Positions 33,962-42,880 of a stretch of DNA of 64,000 nt are shown in pieces. Each line of letters starts with the position of its first letter. Position 1 is the stretch's first letter. The stretch lies in contig JBGSYN010000092.1 in NCBI GenBank assembly GCA_041750975.1, positions 17,364 through 81,363 of the forward strand. The letters run 5' to 3'. The notes beneath the pieces were generated by a model that had not been told where the DNA came from, did not search any database, and saw nothing but the letters and a program-made list of their open reading frames with translations. A program made the position numbers and the translations under genes. This DNA comes from JBGSYN01 sp041750975 (GTDB taxonomy: Bacteria; Pseudomonadota; Alphaproteobacteria; Geminicoccales; Geminicoccaceae).

Positions 33962-34669
33962 ATGTTGTATTTTTTAATTGGTTGCGCACTCTTTGCTCTG
34001 TTCATTTTTTCGTTGCGCCATCTTGCGACCGTTTCTCCGTCAAATCTTGCTAATGCAGTTCGCACGTTTGTCGGTGTTTTTAGCGCATTGGCGGGAAGCG
34101 GGCTCCTTATGGCCGGCAGGGTCGGCCTTGCTGCCGTCGCTATTGGCGCAGCCTTTATGGCGTTTCGATCATTGCGGGCATCGTCCGCCGGTTTGCATGG
34201 CGATCACTCCAATGGTGAGTCCCGGGTCAGGACGGCATTCTTGGATATGAGCCTCGATACGGTCACGCATGAAATGAATGGAGAGATATTGGCGGGCACC
34301 CATAAAGGGAGGACGCTGAGCGATCTCGGTATTGAATCGTTGGTTGATCTTTGGAACGAAGTCAGGCGTGATGACCCGCAGTCGATTTCGTTGGTCGAAG
34401 CCTATCTTGACTTTCGCGATGCGGATTGGCGCGATGGGCTAGGCACTGCCGGCGACAATTCCGGAGCACCGTCCGACTCGCCCTTGATGGACGATCGAAC
34501 GGCTCTGGAAATCCTCGGACTTGATGAAGGGGCCAGTGCGGAAGACATTGGACGCGCCCACCGCCAGCTTTTATCCAAACTCCACCCCGACCATGGGGGA
34601 AGCAATTACCTGGCTGCGAAGATCAATGAGGCAAAAGCGCATCTGCTTCGATCCAGACGTAGCCCATAA
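33962..34669 (+). CDS. Membrane-anchored DnaJ-domain protein
   Basis: A 235-aa protein with two hydrophobic segments at residues about 1-18 and 35-62, and a J domain at the extreme C-terminus (ALEILGLDEGASAEDIGRAH, then LLSKLHPDHGGSNY with the essential HPD). J domains stimulate Hsp70/DnaK ATPase. This DjlA/TIM14-like layout would recruit DnaK to the membrane. AGG at 33951-33953 suits ATG 33962 better than ATG 33956. It follows the VWA gene closely. Confidence 0.85.
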   Translation: MLYFLIGCALFALFIFSLRHLATVSPSNLANAVRTFVGVFSALAGSGLLMAGRVGLAAVAIGAAFMAFRSLRASSAGLHGDHSNGESRVRTAFLDMSLDTVTHEMNGEILAGTHKGRTLSDLGIESLVDLWNEVRRDDPQSISLVEAYLDFRDADWRDGLGTAGDNSGAPSDSPLMDDRTALEILGLDEGASAEDIGRAHRQLLSKLHPDHGGSNYLAAKINEAKAHLLRSRRSP

Positions 34670-34833
34670 ATGCCCTTTGTCGTAATTGACGATACGAAAT
34701 TCTGCTACTTATCCAATTCTCGCTGGTTTACGCGCGCTCAGAGTCCGCGACCGTAACTTTTGACATGATACGGCGTTGCAGAAAGGCGATTTTGCTTTTC
34801 ATGAGATGATACCACGCAAGGTGATAACTGATA

Positions 34834-35718
34834 ATGGCACGTGTACGCACCGCGGTTTTCCCAGTAGCTGGACTTGGCACACGAATGCTTCCAGCGACGA
34901 AGGTTCTGCCCAAAGAGATGCTTCCGGTTGTCGATAAGCCCATCGTTCAGTATGCGGTGGAAGAGGCTGCCGCGGCGGGAGTGGAAAAATACGTTTTCGT
35001 GACGGGGCGCGGCAAGTCGCTAATTGAGGATCACTTCGACCGCGCATTTGAACTCTTCGAGACCCTGCGGCAAAAAGAAAAGGAAGCGCAGCTTCGCGAT
35101 CTAGAAACTTCCCTCAGTGTCGCGGGCGACATTGTCTACACCCGTCAGCAGGAGCCGAAGGGCCTGGGCCATGCGGTATGGTGCGCCCGACACGTGGTCG
35201 GCGAAGAGCCGTTCGCTGTGGTGTTGGTCGATGACCTTATTCACGGCGAAGTACCCTGCCTTACGCAGATGATCAGGGCGCATGGCAACGTTGGCGGCAA
35301 TGTCGTAGCACTCATTGACGTGCCGACGGAACAGACATCGCGCTATGGAATTGTCGATCCGGGCGAACAGTCCGCAAACCTCGTCGAAATAAAGGGCATG
35401 GTCGAAAAGCCGAAACCAGAGAACGCGCCGTCGAATTTTGCCGTCGTCGGGCGATATGTTTTGGTGCCGGAAATACTGAAGATCCTAGAGCAGATCGGGC
35501 CTGGTGCCGGTGGCGAGATTCAGTTGACCGATGCCATGGCAGCGATGATTGGCACAATTCCGTTTCATGGCTTCAGATTTGAAGGCCAAAGGTTCGATTG
35601 CGGCAATAAGCTCGGCTATCTAGAAGCGCAACTGGCTCTCGCAATTGCGAATGAGGACATGAGTGCGGATGTTCGCCGGCTCATTGCGCATTACCATGGC
35701 AATCGAACTAGTCATTAG
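34834..35718 (+). CDS. galU: UTP-glucose-1-phosphate uridylyltransferase GalU
   Basis: GalU (294 aa) makes UDP-glucose from UTP and glucose-1-phosphate. The nucleotidyl-transferase start (GLGTRMLPATKVLPKEMLPV at about residues 13-32), VDKPIVQYAVEEA and VEKPKPENAPSNFAVVGRY are diagnostic. It heads a galU-ugd-phosphomannomutase group that supplies sugar nucleotides for surface polysaccharide. Confidence 0.97.
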   Translation: MARVRTAVFPVAGLGTRMLPATKVLPKEMLPVVDKPIVQYAVEEAAAAGVEKYVFVTGRGKSLIEDHFDRAFELFETLRQKEKEAQLRDLETSLSVAGDIVYTRQQEPKGLGHAVWCARHVVGEEPFAVVLVDDLIHGEVPCLTQMIRAHGNVGGNVVALIDVPTEQTSRYGIVDPGEQSANLVEIKGMVEKPKPENAPSNFAVVGRYVLVPEILKILEQIGPGAGGEIQLTDAMAAMIGTIPFHGFRFEGQRFDCGNKLGYLEAQLALAIANEDMSADVRRLIAHYHGNRTSH

Positions 35719-35739
35719 TCGCGAAGGAACCGGAATACC

Positions 35740-37119
35740 ATGCGCATCGCTATGATCGGAACGGGCTATGTCGGCTTGGTATCCGGTGCATGTTTCGCCG
35801 AATTCGGGTTGGACGTCATTTGTGTCGACAAAGACGCAGCAAAAATCGAACAGCTGCGGGATGGCCGGGTACCGATCTACGAGCCGGGTCTGGAAGATCT
35901 GGTGCAGCGACACTATCGACAGGGGCGGCTCCAATTTACTCAGGATCTCGGTGAGGCGCTGCACGATGTCGATGCCGTTTTCATCGCTGTGGGTACGCCG
36001 AGCAGACGCGGCGATGGTCACGCCGATTTGACCTATGTCTTCGCTGCGGCGAACGAGATTGCCGCGAAACTGACCAGGCCCACCGTCGTCGTAACTAAGT
36101 CGACCGTGCCGGTCGGCACGGGCCGACGATTGCAAAAACTGTTTCGCGAGGTCAGGCCGGATCTCGCCATTGAGGTGGCATCAAATCCGGAGTTCTTGCG
36201 AGAGGGTTCGGCTATTGAAGACTTTCTCCGACCCGATCGTGTCGTCTGCGGTGCCGAGAGCGAGTGGGTCAAAGAGGTACTGTCCAGCTGCTATCGACCG
36301 CTCAATCTTATTGAGGTCCCGCTGATTTTCACGAATCTTGAGACCGCCGAACTCATCAAATATGCAACCAACAGTTTCCTTGCGACCAAGATCACTTTCA
36401 TCAATGAGATTGCCGATTTGTGCGAGCAGGTGGACGCCGATGTCCAGCAGGTCGCCAAGGGCATCGGCCTGGACGGCCGCATCGGGAAAAAATTTCTACA
36501 TGCCGGTCCTGGCTTCGGTGGCTCTTGTTTTCCCAAGGACACGTTGGCGCTCGCACGAACGGCGGAGCAATATGATTGCCCGGTGCGAATTGTCGAAACC
36601 GTGGTCAGCGTCAACGAGGGCCGCAAGCGCCGAATGGTGCGCAAGATCGTCAATGCTTGCGGTGGCAACATCGAAGGCAAACGGATCGGCGTCCTTGGTG
36701 TAACTTTCAAGCCCAACACCGATGATATGCGAGAGAGCCCAAGTCTCGTCATTATTCCCGCATTGCAGGGCGAGGGAGCGAGCGTCTGTGCGTTCGATCC
36801 CGAGGGGATGAAAGAAGCGAAGCCCCTTCTGCCAGGCGTGGAGTGGCTCGATGGACCCTATGAAGTCGCAGAGAACGCTGATGCCGTGGTGGTTCTGACC
36901 GAGTGGAATATTTTTCGCGGTCTCGAACTACGACGGCTATATGAAACCATGCGCACGCCATTGATCGTCGATCTACGCAATATCTTTGACCCTTCGGAGA
37001 TGGAAAAGGCCGGATTCGCCTATACAGGAGTCGGTCGGGGTCGGACTGCAGGATGGGCGATGGCGGCGACCGAAGACGACCGCTTTTCGGATGCAACTCT
37101 TCAGGTCGTTGCGAGCTAA
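35740..37119 (+). CDS. ugd: UDP-glucose 6-dehydrogenase
   Basis: A 459-aa NAD-dependent enzyme oxidising UDP-glucose to UDP-glucuronate. It has the N-terminal Rossmann motif (IGTGYVGLVSGACFAEFG), SNPEFLREGSAIEDFLRPDR, the central ELIKYATNSFLATKITFINE and the catalytic Cys in GPGFGGSCFPKDT at about residue 264. It begins 21 bases after galU and uses its product. The C-terminus has a short extra tail compared with minimal homologues. Confidence 0.96.
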   Translation: MRIAMIGTGYVGLVSGACFAEFGLDVICVDKDAAKIEQLRDGRVPIYEPGLEDLVQRHYRQGRLQFTQDLGEALHDVDAVFIAVGTPSRRGDGHADLTYVFAAANEIAAKLTRPTVVVTKSTVPVGTGRRLQKLFREVRPDLAIEVASNPEFLREGSAIEDFLRPDRVVCGAESEWVKEVLSSCYRPLNLIEVPLIFTNLETAELIKYATNSFLATKITFINEIADLCEQVDADVQQVAKGIGLDGRIGKKFLHAGPGFGGSCFPKDTLALARTAEQYDCPVRIVETVVSVNEGRKRRMVRKIVNACGGNIEGKRIGVLGVTFKPNTDDMRESPSLVIIPALQGEGASVCAFDPEGMKEAKPLLPGVEWLDGPYEVAENADAVVVLTEWNIFRGLELRRLYETMRTPLIVDLRNIFDPSEMEKAGFAYTGVGRGRTAGWAMAATEDDRFSDATLQVVAS

Positions 37120-37150
37120 GGTATTGTTCGGAAATAATTGCTGAGACCTG

Positions 37151-38530
37151 ATGTTCACCCATCAATTTCACCCAACACTCCTGCGCGAGTACGATGTTCG
37201 CGGCATCGTCGATGAGACACTCTTGGCAGCGGATGCTTTCGCGATCGGCCGCGGATTTGGCAGCCAATTGCGCCGGGAAGGTGGTACGAAAGTAGCCGTG
37301 GGCTTCGATGGGCGACTCAGTTCGCCGGAACTCGAAGGGGCGCTCGTCGACGGGCTCATCGGATCGGGTCTGGACGTTTTCCGCATCGGCTGCGGTCCGA
37401 CCCCGATGCTGTATTTCGCGGTACATCATTTAGGCATGGATGGCGGCATCCAGGTGACAGGCTCGCATAACCCCCCCTCCCATAACGGTTTCAAAATGAT
37501 GATTGGGCACCGGGCGTTTTTCGGTGCCCGTATCCAACAATTAGGAAGAGCGGTGGCCGAGGGCGATCTGAGTACCGGGGATGGCGGGGTTCAAACCGTC
37601 GATGTTTTCGACGACTATATCGAGCGCATTACACGGGATTTCGACGGCGGGCGCGCCGTGGACGTTGTCTGGGATGCAGGAAATGGTGCGGCAGGGCCGG
37701 CCATGGAGGCGGTTGCAGCAAGAATACCGGGTCGGCATGCTTGTTTATTCGCCGATATCGACGGGTCATTTCCCAATCATCATCCCGATCCGACCATCCC
37801 TGAAAACATGACCGCGCTGATCGATAAGGTCGTGTCCGGCGGATTTGAGGTCGGAATAGGGTTCGACGGCGACGGCGACCGTATCGGAGTCGTCGATGGC
37901 CAGGGTCGCATCATTTGGGGGGATCAGATCCTGCAATTTCTTGCGGGTGACGTCCTCGCCAGAAATCCTGGCGCCACCATTATTTCCGATGTCAAATCCA
38001 GCGAATTGCTATTTGCCGCGATCGAAGCTCTTGGCGGCAGTCCCCTGATGTGGAAAACCGGGCATTCGTTGATCAAGGATAAGATGATCGAAACAGACGC
38101 CCCACTCTCGGGAGAAATGTCCGGTCATATCTTTTATAAGGACCGTTTCTACGGTCATGATGATGCACTTTATGTTGCCGTTCGACTGCTGGAAATACTA
38201 GCTCGAGGTGAGATTTCCCTGGCCGATTGGCGCAACACCTTGCCCACGACCTATTCCACGCCGGAAGTTCGATTCGAGTGCCCCGATGAGACGAAGTTCG
38301 ACGCTGTGGCAACAATTGCGGCGGCGCTTGAGCGGGAGGGAGCAGTTGTCGACACGATCGACGGTGTTCGGGTCAAGCGGGATGAAGGTTGGTGGTTAAT
38401 TCGGGCCTCCAACACCCAAGCGGTTCTGGTAGCGCGTGCTGAAGCACGGTCTCCTGAGAAACTTGAAGAACTCAAATGTGACATTCGCGATCATCTCGAG
38501 AATGCGGGTTTGATGGCCCCCGAGTTCTGA
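37151..38530 (+). CDS. Phosphomannomutase/phosphoglucomutase
   Basis: A 459-aa alpha-D-phosphohexomutase (AlgC/ManB type) that interconverts hexose 6- and 1-phosphates. The phosphoserine loop TGSHNPPSHNGFKMM is at about residues 104-118, the metal-binding DGDGDRIG at about 240, the sugar-binding GEMSGHIFYKD at about 322 and the phosphate-binding RASNTQ near the C-terminus. Placed after galU and ugd, it would supply glucose-1-P or mannose-1-P. Confidence 0.95.
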   Translation: MFTHQFHPTLLREYDVRGIVDETLLAADAFAIGRGFGSQLRREGGTKVAVGFDGRLSSPELEGALVDGLIGSGLDVFRIGCGPTPMLYFAVHHLGMDGGIQVTGSHNPPSHNGFKMMIGHRAFFGARIQQLGRAVAEGDLSTGDGGVQTVDVFDDYIERITRDFDGGRAVDVVWDAGNGAAGPAMEAVAARIPGRHACLFADIDGSFPNHHPDPTIPENMTALIDKVVSGGFEVGIGFDGDGDRIGVVDGQGRIIWGDQILQFLAGDVLARNPGATIISDVKSSELLFAAIEALGGSPLMWKTGHSLIKDKMIETDAPLSGEMSGHIFYKDRFYGHDDALYVAVRLLEILARGEISLADWRNTLPTTYSTPEVRFECPDETKFDAVATIAAALEREGAVVDTIDGVRVKRDEGWWLIRASNTQAVLVARAEARSPEKLEELKCDIRDHLENAGLMAPEF

Positions 38531-38621
38531 TCCGGCTTCAATAGACGATAAGTACCCTTTCGAAACCACGCGTTAACTATTGCGGATTAGCATCGCGTGG
38601 TCAGAGCTTTGGGGAAGACCA

Positions 38622-41420
38622 ATGGATTCGGAAGACCAGACGAATCCGCGATGCCGCCGCATGATTGCACACATCGCAATCTTCGCAGTGGTGGCGATTG
38701 GCTTCGTTATGAAGCCCATCCCACTTGTCTGGGCAAGCACCGAAGCCGGATTTGGAGATCTGCCGTCGCATCGGATTAACGTTAGACCGGTACCGCGGCC
38801 ATCAGCTTTGGCCCATGCTCAAGGCGCTTTCAACGACGGTTCCGATATTGAAACTGCCTCGCAAACCGAGGAGAGAAACCATCCGAGTTTCGGACAGGCA
38901 AACCTGAATAATGATGTTCCATCCGAGATTGCCACTGCGCTGGATTCTTTTGAGGAGAGCAGCAATTTCGCCAGGATAGCTTGGAATGAGCCAAAAGGCT
39001 TTGCCGCGTTCCAAAGAGCAGGCTTGCTCTGGTTGCTGATCGAAGGCGAGAATCCGTCCATTGCTGTCGAGGCTCTAAATCCTTCGGCATCCGATCTTCT
39101 TTTGCCTGAGGTTGTACAGGTGCAGTCGCTTGCAGGTACGCTTGTCGGGCTTTCGATGGCGCCAACGATTTTCCCTCATGTGTCGTGGGATGAGCACGGG
39201 ATCTTAGTGCAGACGCGTCGTGATGTGGGCGGCATCGCCGCACACCAGGTGGTAGCAAGCGGACTGGCATCGTCCGACGAATTTGTTCTTCCGGCGCAGG
39301 GCAGCGTCGTTGAATTCGTTGATCCGGTAATTGGAGATCATTTGCAGGCGCTGCTGACGCTGGACCCATCCAGGCAGCCGGCGAGCATCGCTCAGTACGA
39401 TGTTGAGTTTCTGCCGTCCTTTCATGGATTTGTCTGGAAACCTTTGATCGGACCGTTGGCGACGCGGATATCGACGAATGCAACGGTTCTTATCAGGAAG
39501 GAAGACCAACGGGCTGCGGCAACAATGGCCGTTCGATCTCCCGGAGATGGCGCCCCGAACCATCGCACGAAGGTTGACGCATCACCCAGCGATGTGCGGG
39601 GAATTCTCGAGACGCCTACAATGACTGTCACTGAGCCATGGACAGTGGTCACGGACCATGAACAAGGGGCTTCGAAGTCCAAAACCGATACCGTTTCGGT
39701 GGGGTCGGTTTCCGAAGGTGTTGCAATCAGGCAGTCTATGGATGAGCCTGGTCACGCATCTGAACCGGAATTCCTTGGTATCGTCAATCTGGAGGAAGAC
39801 GTTCGGGGCTATTGGCATCGGCGTGCTGGCCTATTGGAGGCGATGAATACCGAGGTGCCGGCCCAGGAGCTGGCTGCCCGGATAGAACTTGCCAAAGTGG
39901 AGCTGGCTTATGGACTAGGCGCCGAGGCCTCTTCGACGGTTGCACCCCTATTGGATGTGGAGCCTTCGGGTCTCAATTTGGTTCCCCGCGCCATTGATGC
40001 GGCCGCGTCCATACTCATGGGCCGAGCAGAACCTGCTCTTCAAACTCTGCAGCACGAGGAATATACGGACGATCAGGAGCTTTCCCTTTGGCGGCTAGTC
40101 GCCGCTTCGGGCCTTGACGAGTGGGATATCGTATCATCGAACCTCGCATCCGCGAGCGCAACGCTCGCCGACTATCCAAATGAACTGGTGATGCGGCTTG
40201 GACCTGACGTCTTGCTGGCGCATGTCAGGTTTGATCAATTGCAGGATGCCTATCGAATTCTCGATCAACTGATCGAAGTGGATCGCCATGAGAGTGGCAC
40301 GTTCCCAGGCGATCTGTTCCGGGCGAACCTACTTCTTACCGAAAACCGGAACGGGGCAGCCGCAGAGGCTCTCACATCCGCCATGGATACGCTCACCTGG
40401 CACCACCTTGTAACCGCGCGCTTTCAGAAAACGATGCTGGACAGGGCGAACGGCGAGGCCATCCCAGACACGATACGGGCATTGGAGGATCAGCAGCGTC
40501 TGTGGCGGGGCCATGTCGATGAAATCGACATGCTCCTGCGATTGGCCGACCTTTATGGACTCGTCGAGAACCGCATGGCTGCCCTTAATATCCTCTTGAT
40601 AGCTAGAGAATATCTTTCGACAAATAAGGACGATCCGGCAAGGGTTGCGACTTTGGAAGAAAAGATGCGAGCCATACTAAGGGCAGGCTTGGTGGAATCG
40701 GTAGGCGCTGATCCGCTCGGAAGCTTGGCGCTAGTCAACAGCTATGGCGGAATTCTATCTGGATTCGAGGATAAGGCAGGTATCGTCACGCAACTCGCTC
40801 AACATCTCGCTGACAGTGGTTTTGAAGATGCGGCCCTGCGTCTTACTCGGCAATATCTCTATCGCGAAGACGGTAGCGCTGTTCCAGAGGCCCATCGAAT
40901 GGTAGCAGCTTTTCATGTTCAGGCAGGACGCCCTAATTTGGCCATCGAACAACTGAGTGCGGTACCGGAGGCAGAGCGGATCAACAGCGATACGCTGATG
41001 ATGGCTGAGGCTTTTCTCGAGAGCGATGATTATTCCAATGCTTTGAAAGCTTTGGATCATTTATCGGGACCTGAATCGCAGCGTCTTCGTGAACGCGCCT
41101 TGTTTCGTCAGAAAGAGTGGGAGGCGCTTGTCAACCGAGATCGGCGATCCAGCAATTCTGAAGCAAACAAAGCGCCAGACGGTGATGAGGGCGACGGTTT
41201 CTCGCCGCAGGAGATCATTGCCTATGCAGCGGCCGGTCAGTCGATCAGCGATAACTTGACCACAAACGCGACACAGCTAGGTACGCCGCAACGTCACGCG
41301 CTATTGAACGCACTAAACGTCGAAGCCCCTATTGAGAGCAACGTCGACGATTTGCTCTCATATGCTCGCGAAAGAACAAGCCATTTACGCGCATTTACAG
41401 AAACTTTGAATCAAGATTAA
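38622..41420 (+). CDS. Large exported helical-repeat protein of unknown function
   Basis: A 932-aa protein I cannot assign. From ATG 38622 (GGGGA site upstream) it has an N-terminal membrane or signal helix at residues about 15-37 (HIAIFAVVAIGFVMKPIPLV), a low-complexity and beta-rich first half, and a second half (about 395-860) made of alpha-helical TPR-like repeats rich in Ala/Leu (LAARIELAKVELAYGLGAEA and similar). No enzyme motif is seen. It follows the sugar-nucleotide genes by 91 bases, so a scaffold role in polysaccharide or envelope assembly is possible but inferred. Confidence 0.75.
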   Translation: MDSEDQTNPRCRRMIAHIAIFAVVAIGFVMKPIPLVWASTEAGFGDLPSHRINVRPVPRPSALAHAQGAFNDGSDIETASQTEERNHPSFGQANLNNDVPSEIATALDSFEESSNFARIAWNEPKGFAAFQRAGLLWLLIEGENPSIAVEALNPSASDLLLPEVVQVQSLAGTLVGLSMAPTIFPHVSWDEHGILVQTRRDVGGIAAHQVVASGLASSDEFVLPAQGSVVEFVDPVIGDHLQALLTLDPSRQPASIAQYDVEFLPSFHGFVWKPLIGPLATRISTNATVLIRKEDQRAAATMAVRSPGDGAPNHRTKVDASPSDVRGILETPTMTVTEPWTVVTDHEQGASKSKTDTVSVGSVSEGVAIRQSMDEPGHASEPEFLGIVNLEEDVRGYWHRRAGLLEAMNTEVPAQELAARIELAKVELAYGLGAEASSTVAPLLDVEPSGLNLVPRAIDAAASILMGRAEPALQTLQHEEYTDDQELSLWRLVAASGLDEWDIVSSNLASASATLADYPNELVMRLGPDVLLAHVRFDQLQDAYRILDQLIEVDRHESGTFPGDLFRANLLLTENRNGAAAEALTSAMDTLTWHHLVTARFQKTMLDRANGEAIPDTIRALEDQQRLWRGHVDEIDMLLRLADLYGLVENRMAALNILLIAREYLSTNKDDPARVATLEEKMRAILRAGLVESVGADPLGSLALVNSYGGILSGFEDKAGIVTQLAQHLADSGFEDAALRLTRQYLYREDGSAVPEAHRMVAAFHVQAGRPNLAIEQLSAVPEAERINSDTLMMAEAFLESDDYSNALKALDHLSGPESQRLRERALFRQKEWEALVNRDRRSSNSEANKAPDGDEGDGFSPQEIIAYAAAGQSISDNLTTNATQLGTPQRHALLNALNVEAPIESNVDDLLSYARERTSHLRAFTETLNQD

Positions 41421-41767
41421 CGCACACCCTGAGACAGTCCCGTCCACGCCGAAAATGGCAAAGTCCTGTGTTCTCCATAGTCTTTGGCCGATTTTTGTTC
41501 GTGGCCTGGAGCCCGCGAACCCAGTTTCGGAACCGGTCACGCCAAATACTTCCATGCACTACTTTTTGCCGTAGTGCAGCAGGGCGGTTGATGGCAGTCC
41601 AAAGGTCGGGATTTATTCCCATAGATGCTTGGCTATTAGGGTCAGGCCCCCCTAATCGGATCGGAACGATTGAGGCTGCAGTGGTCAGGATCGCCGCTGT
41701 GATGGCGGGATGGTCTTGGCCGGGAAACAATAAATGGCGCTCGGGTATTCCGAACGCCTCATTGAAA
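41421..41767. other. 347-base gap between convergent genes
   Basis: No gene supported. A minus-strand frame covering it continues into the TauE gene in another frame and has no family match. Two small inverted repeats occur, one annotated at 41555-41578; another (AATCG/CGATT) lies near 41654-41671. The region separates the repeat protein from the convergent permease gene. Confidence 0.4.
41555..41578. terminator. Perfect 8-bp stem-loop, possible terminator
   Basis: TGCACTAC (41555-41562) and GTAGTGCA (41571-41578) are exact reverse complements around an 8-base loop containing five T. No T-run follows the stem on either strand. It may help end the transcript of the repeat protein (135 bases upstream) or of the convergent permease. 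Confidence 0.35.
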
Positions 41768-42679
41768 TCAACTGCCGAGAGAGTAGAGATCAAGCGGGGT
41801 TGCCACCAAGTCATAGGCAAGCTTGCCGCAAACCAAGAGGACAATAAGTGCCAATAGTACGCGGATTTGTTCTCCTCTGAGGTTGGCACCCGCTCGTGCC
41901 CCGATTTGCGCCCCGACCACTCCGCCTGCGATAAGTAGCAATGCAAGGATAATGTCGACCGTATAATTGTTATAGGCATGCAAGAATGTCGTGAGGGCCG
42001 TAACAAAACAGATCTGAAAAAGCGACGTGCCGACAACGACAGAAGTAGGCATACCGATGAGATAAATCATCGCGGGAACCATAATGAACCCGCCGCCGAC
42101 ACCCATGATTGCGGCCAAAATCCCAACAAAGGCACCGACCAGAAGTGGCATCATTATACTGATATAGAGGCGAGAACGATGAAACCGCATTTTGAAGGGC
42201 AGACCGTGCGCCCAATGATGTTGGTGAAGTTTGCCCAGTTGTCGCCCGCCTCCCGTCCGCTGTTTCAGGAGCGCTCGCGTGCTTTCCAGAAACATCAGGA
42301 AGCCAATGATGCCAAGAAAGACCACGTAGCAGATTGAGATGACAATATCGATTTGGCCAAGCGACCGGATTATCGCGAAGAGAGCAACTCCCACCGCGGA
42401 ACCGACAAATCCGCCGGCAGCGAGCACCAGACCCATCCAGACATCGACCGTGCGTCGACGCATGTGCGCCAGGACGCCGGAAAAGGATGAGGCAAGGACC
42501 TGGCTCGCCGCCGATCCAACAGCCACGGCCGGCGGTATGCCGATAAATATAAGGAGCGGCGTCATTAGAAAAGCGCCACCGACACCGAATACACCAGACA
42601 GAAAACCAATAATTCCGCCGATACCGAGCAGTAGGATTACGTCCACCGACATCTCGGCGACAGGAAGGTAAATATCCAT
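41768..42679 (-). CDS. TauE/SafE family sulfite/sulfur-anion exporter
   Basis: A 303-aa integral membrane protein with about eight hydrophobic helices in two related halves, each opening with a glycine motif (GFLSGVFGVGGAFLMTPLL at about residue 24 and GILAAIMGVGGGFIMVPAM at about 190), the mark of the TauE/SafE permease family. Members export sulfite, sulfoacetate or other anions. A His-rich cytoplasmic loop (KLHQHHWAHG) separates the halves. No sulfur-metabolism gene is adjacent, so the substrate is open. Confidence 0.9.
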   Translation of the reverse strand: MDIYLPVAEMSVDVILLLGIGGIIGFLSGVFGVGGAFLMTPLLIFIGIPPAVAVGSAASQVLASSFSGVLAHMRRRTVDVWMGLVLAAGGFVGSAVGVALFAIIRSLGQIDIVISICYVVFLGIIGFLMFLESTRALLKQRTGGGRQLGKLHQHHWAHGLPFKMRFHRSRLYISIMMPLLVGAFVGILAAIMGVGGGFIMVPAMIYLIGMPTSVVVGTSLFQICFVTALTTFLHAYNNYTVDIILALLLIAGGVVGAQIGARAGANLRGEQIRVLLALIVLLVCGKLAYDLVATPLDLYSLGS

Positions 42680-42880
42680 TGGCGGCGATTTCTTATGGTA
42701 TCACCGCCATCCATCACGATGGCTTAAAGGCTGTCAAGCGAAGGATCGGCAAAACGGATCGCGTGACTTCCTAGAGCGACGCTCGTTATGGCTACTCACG
42801 GGGCTTACAGATCCCGGCTCTCGTCGTGAAGCGGTTCCGTCTCTCGACCGGTAATTCCAAGTACGGAGTGTAGTAGGACG

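Noticed and set aside
41395..42036. 213-aa minus-strand frame overlapping the 5' half of the TauE gap
   Set aside because: It overlaps the TauE/SafE gene in another frame and the end of the upstream gene, with no ribosome site or motif.
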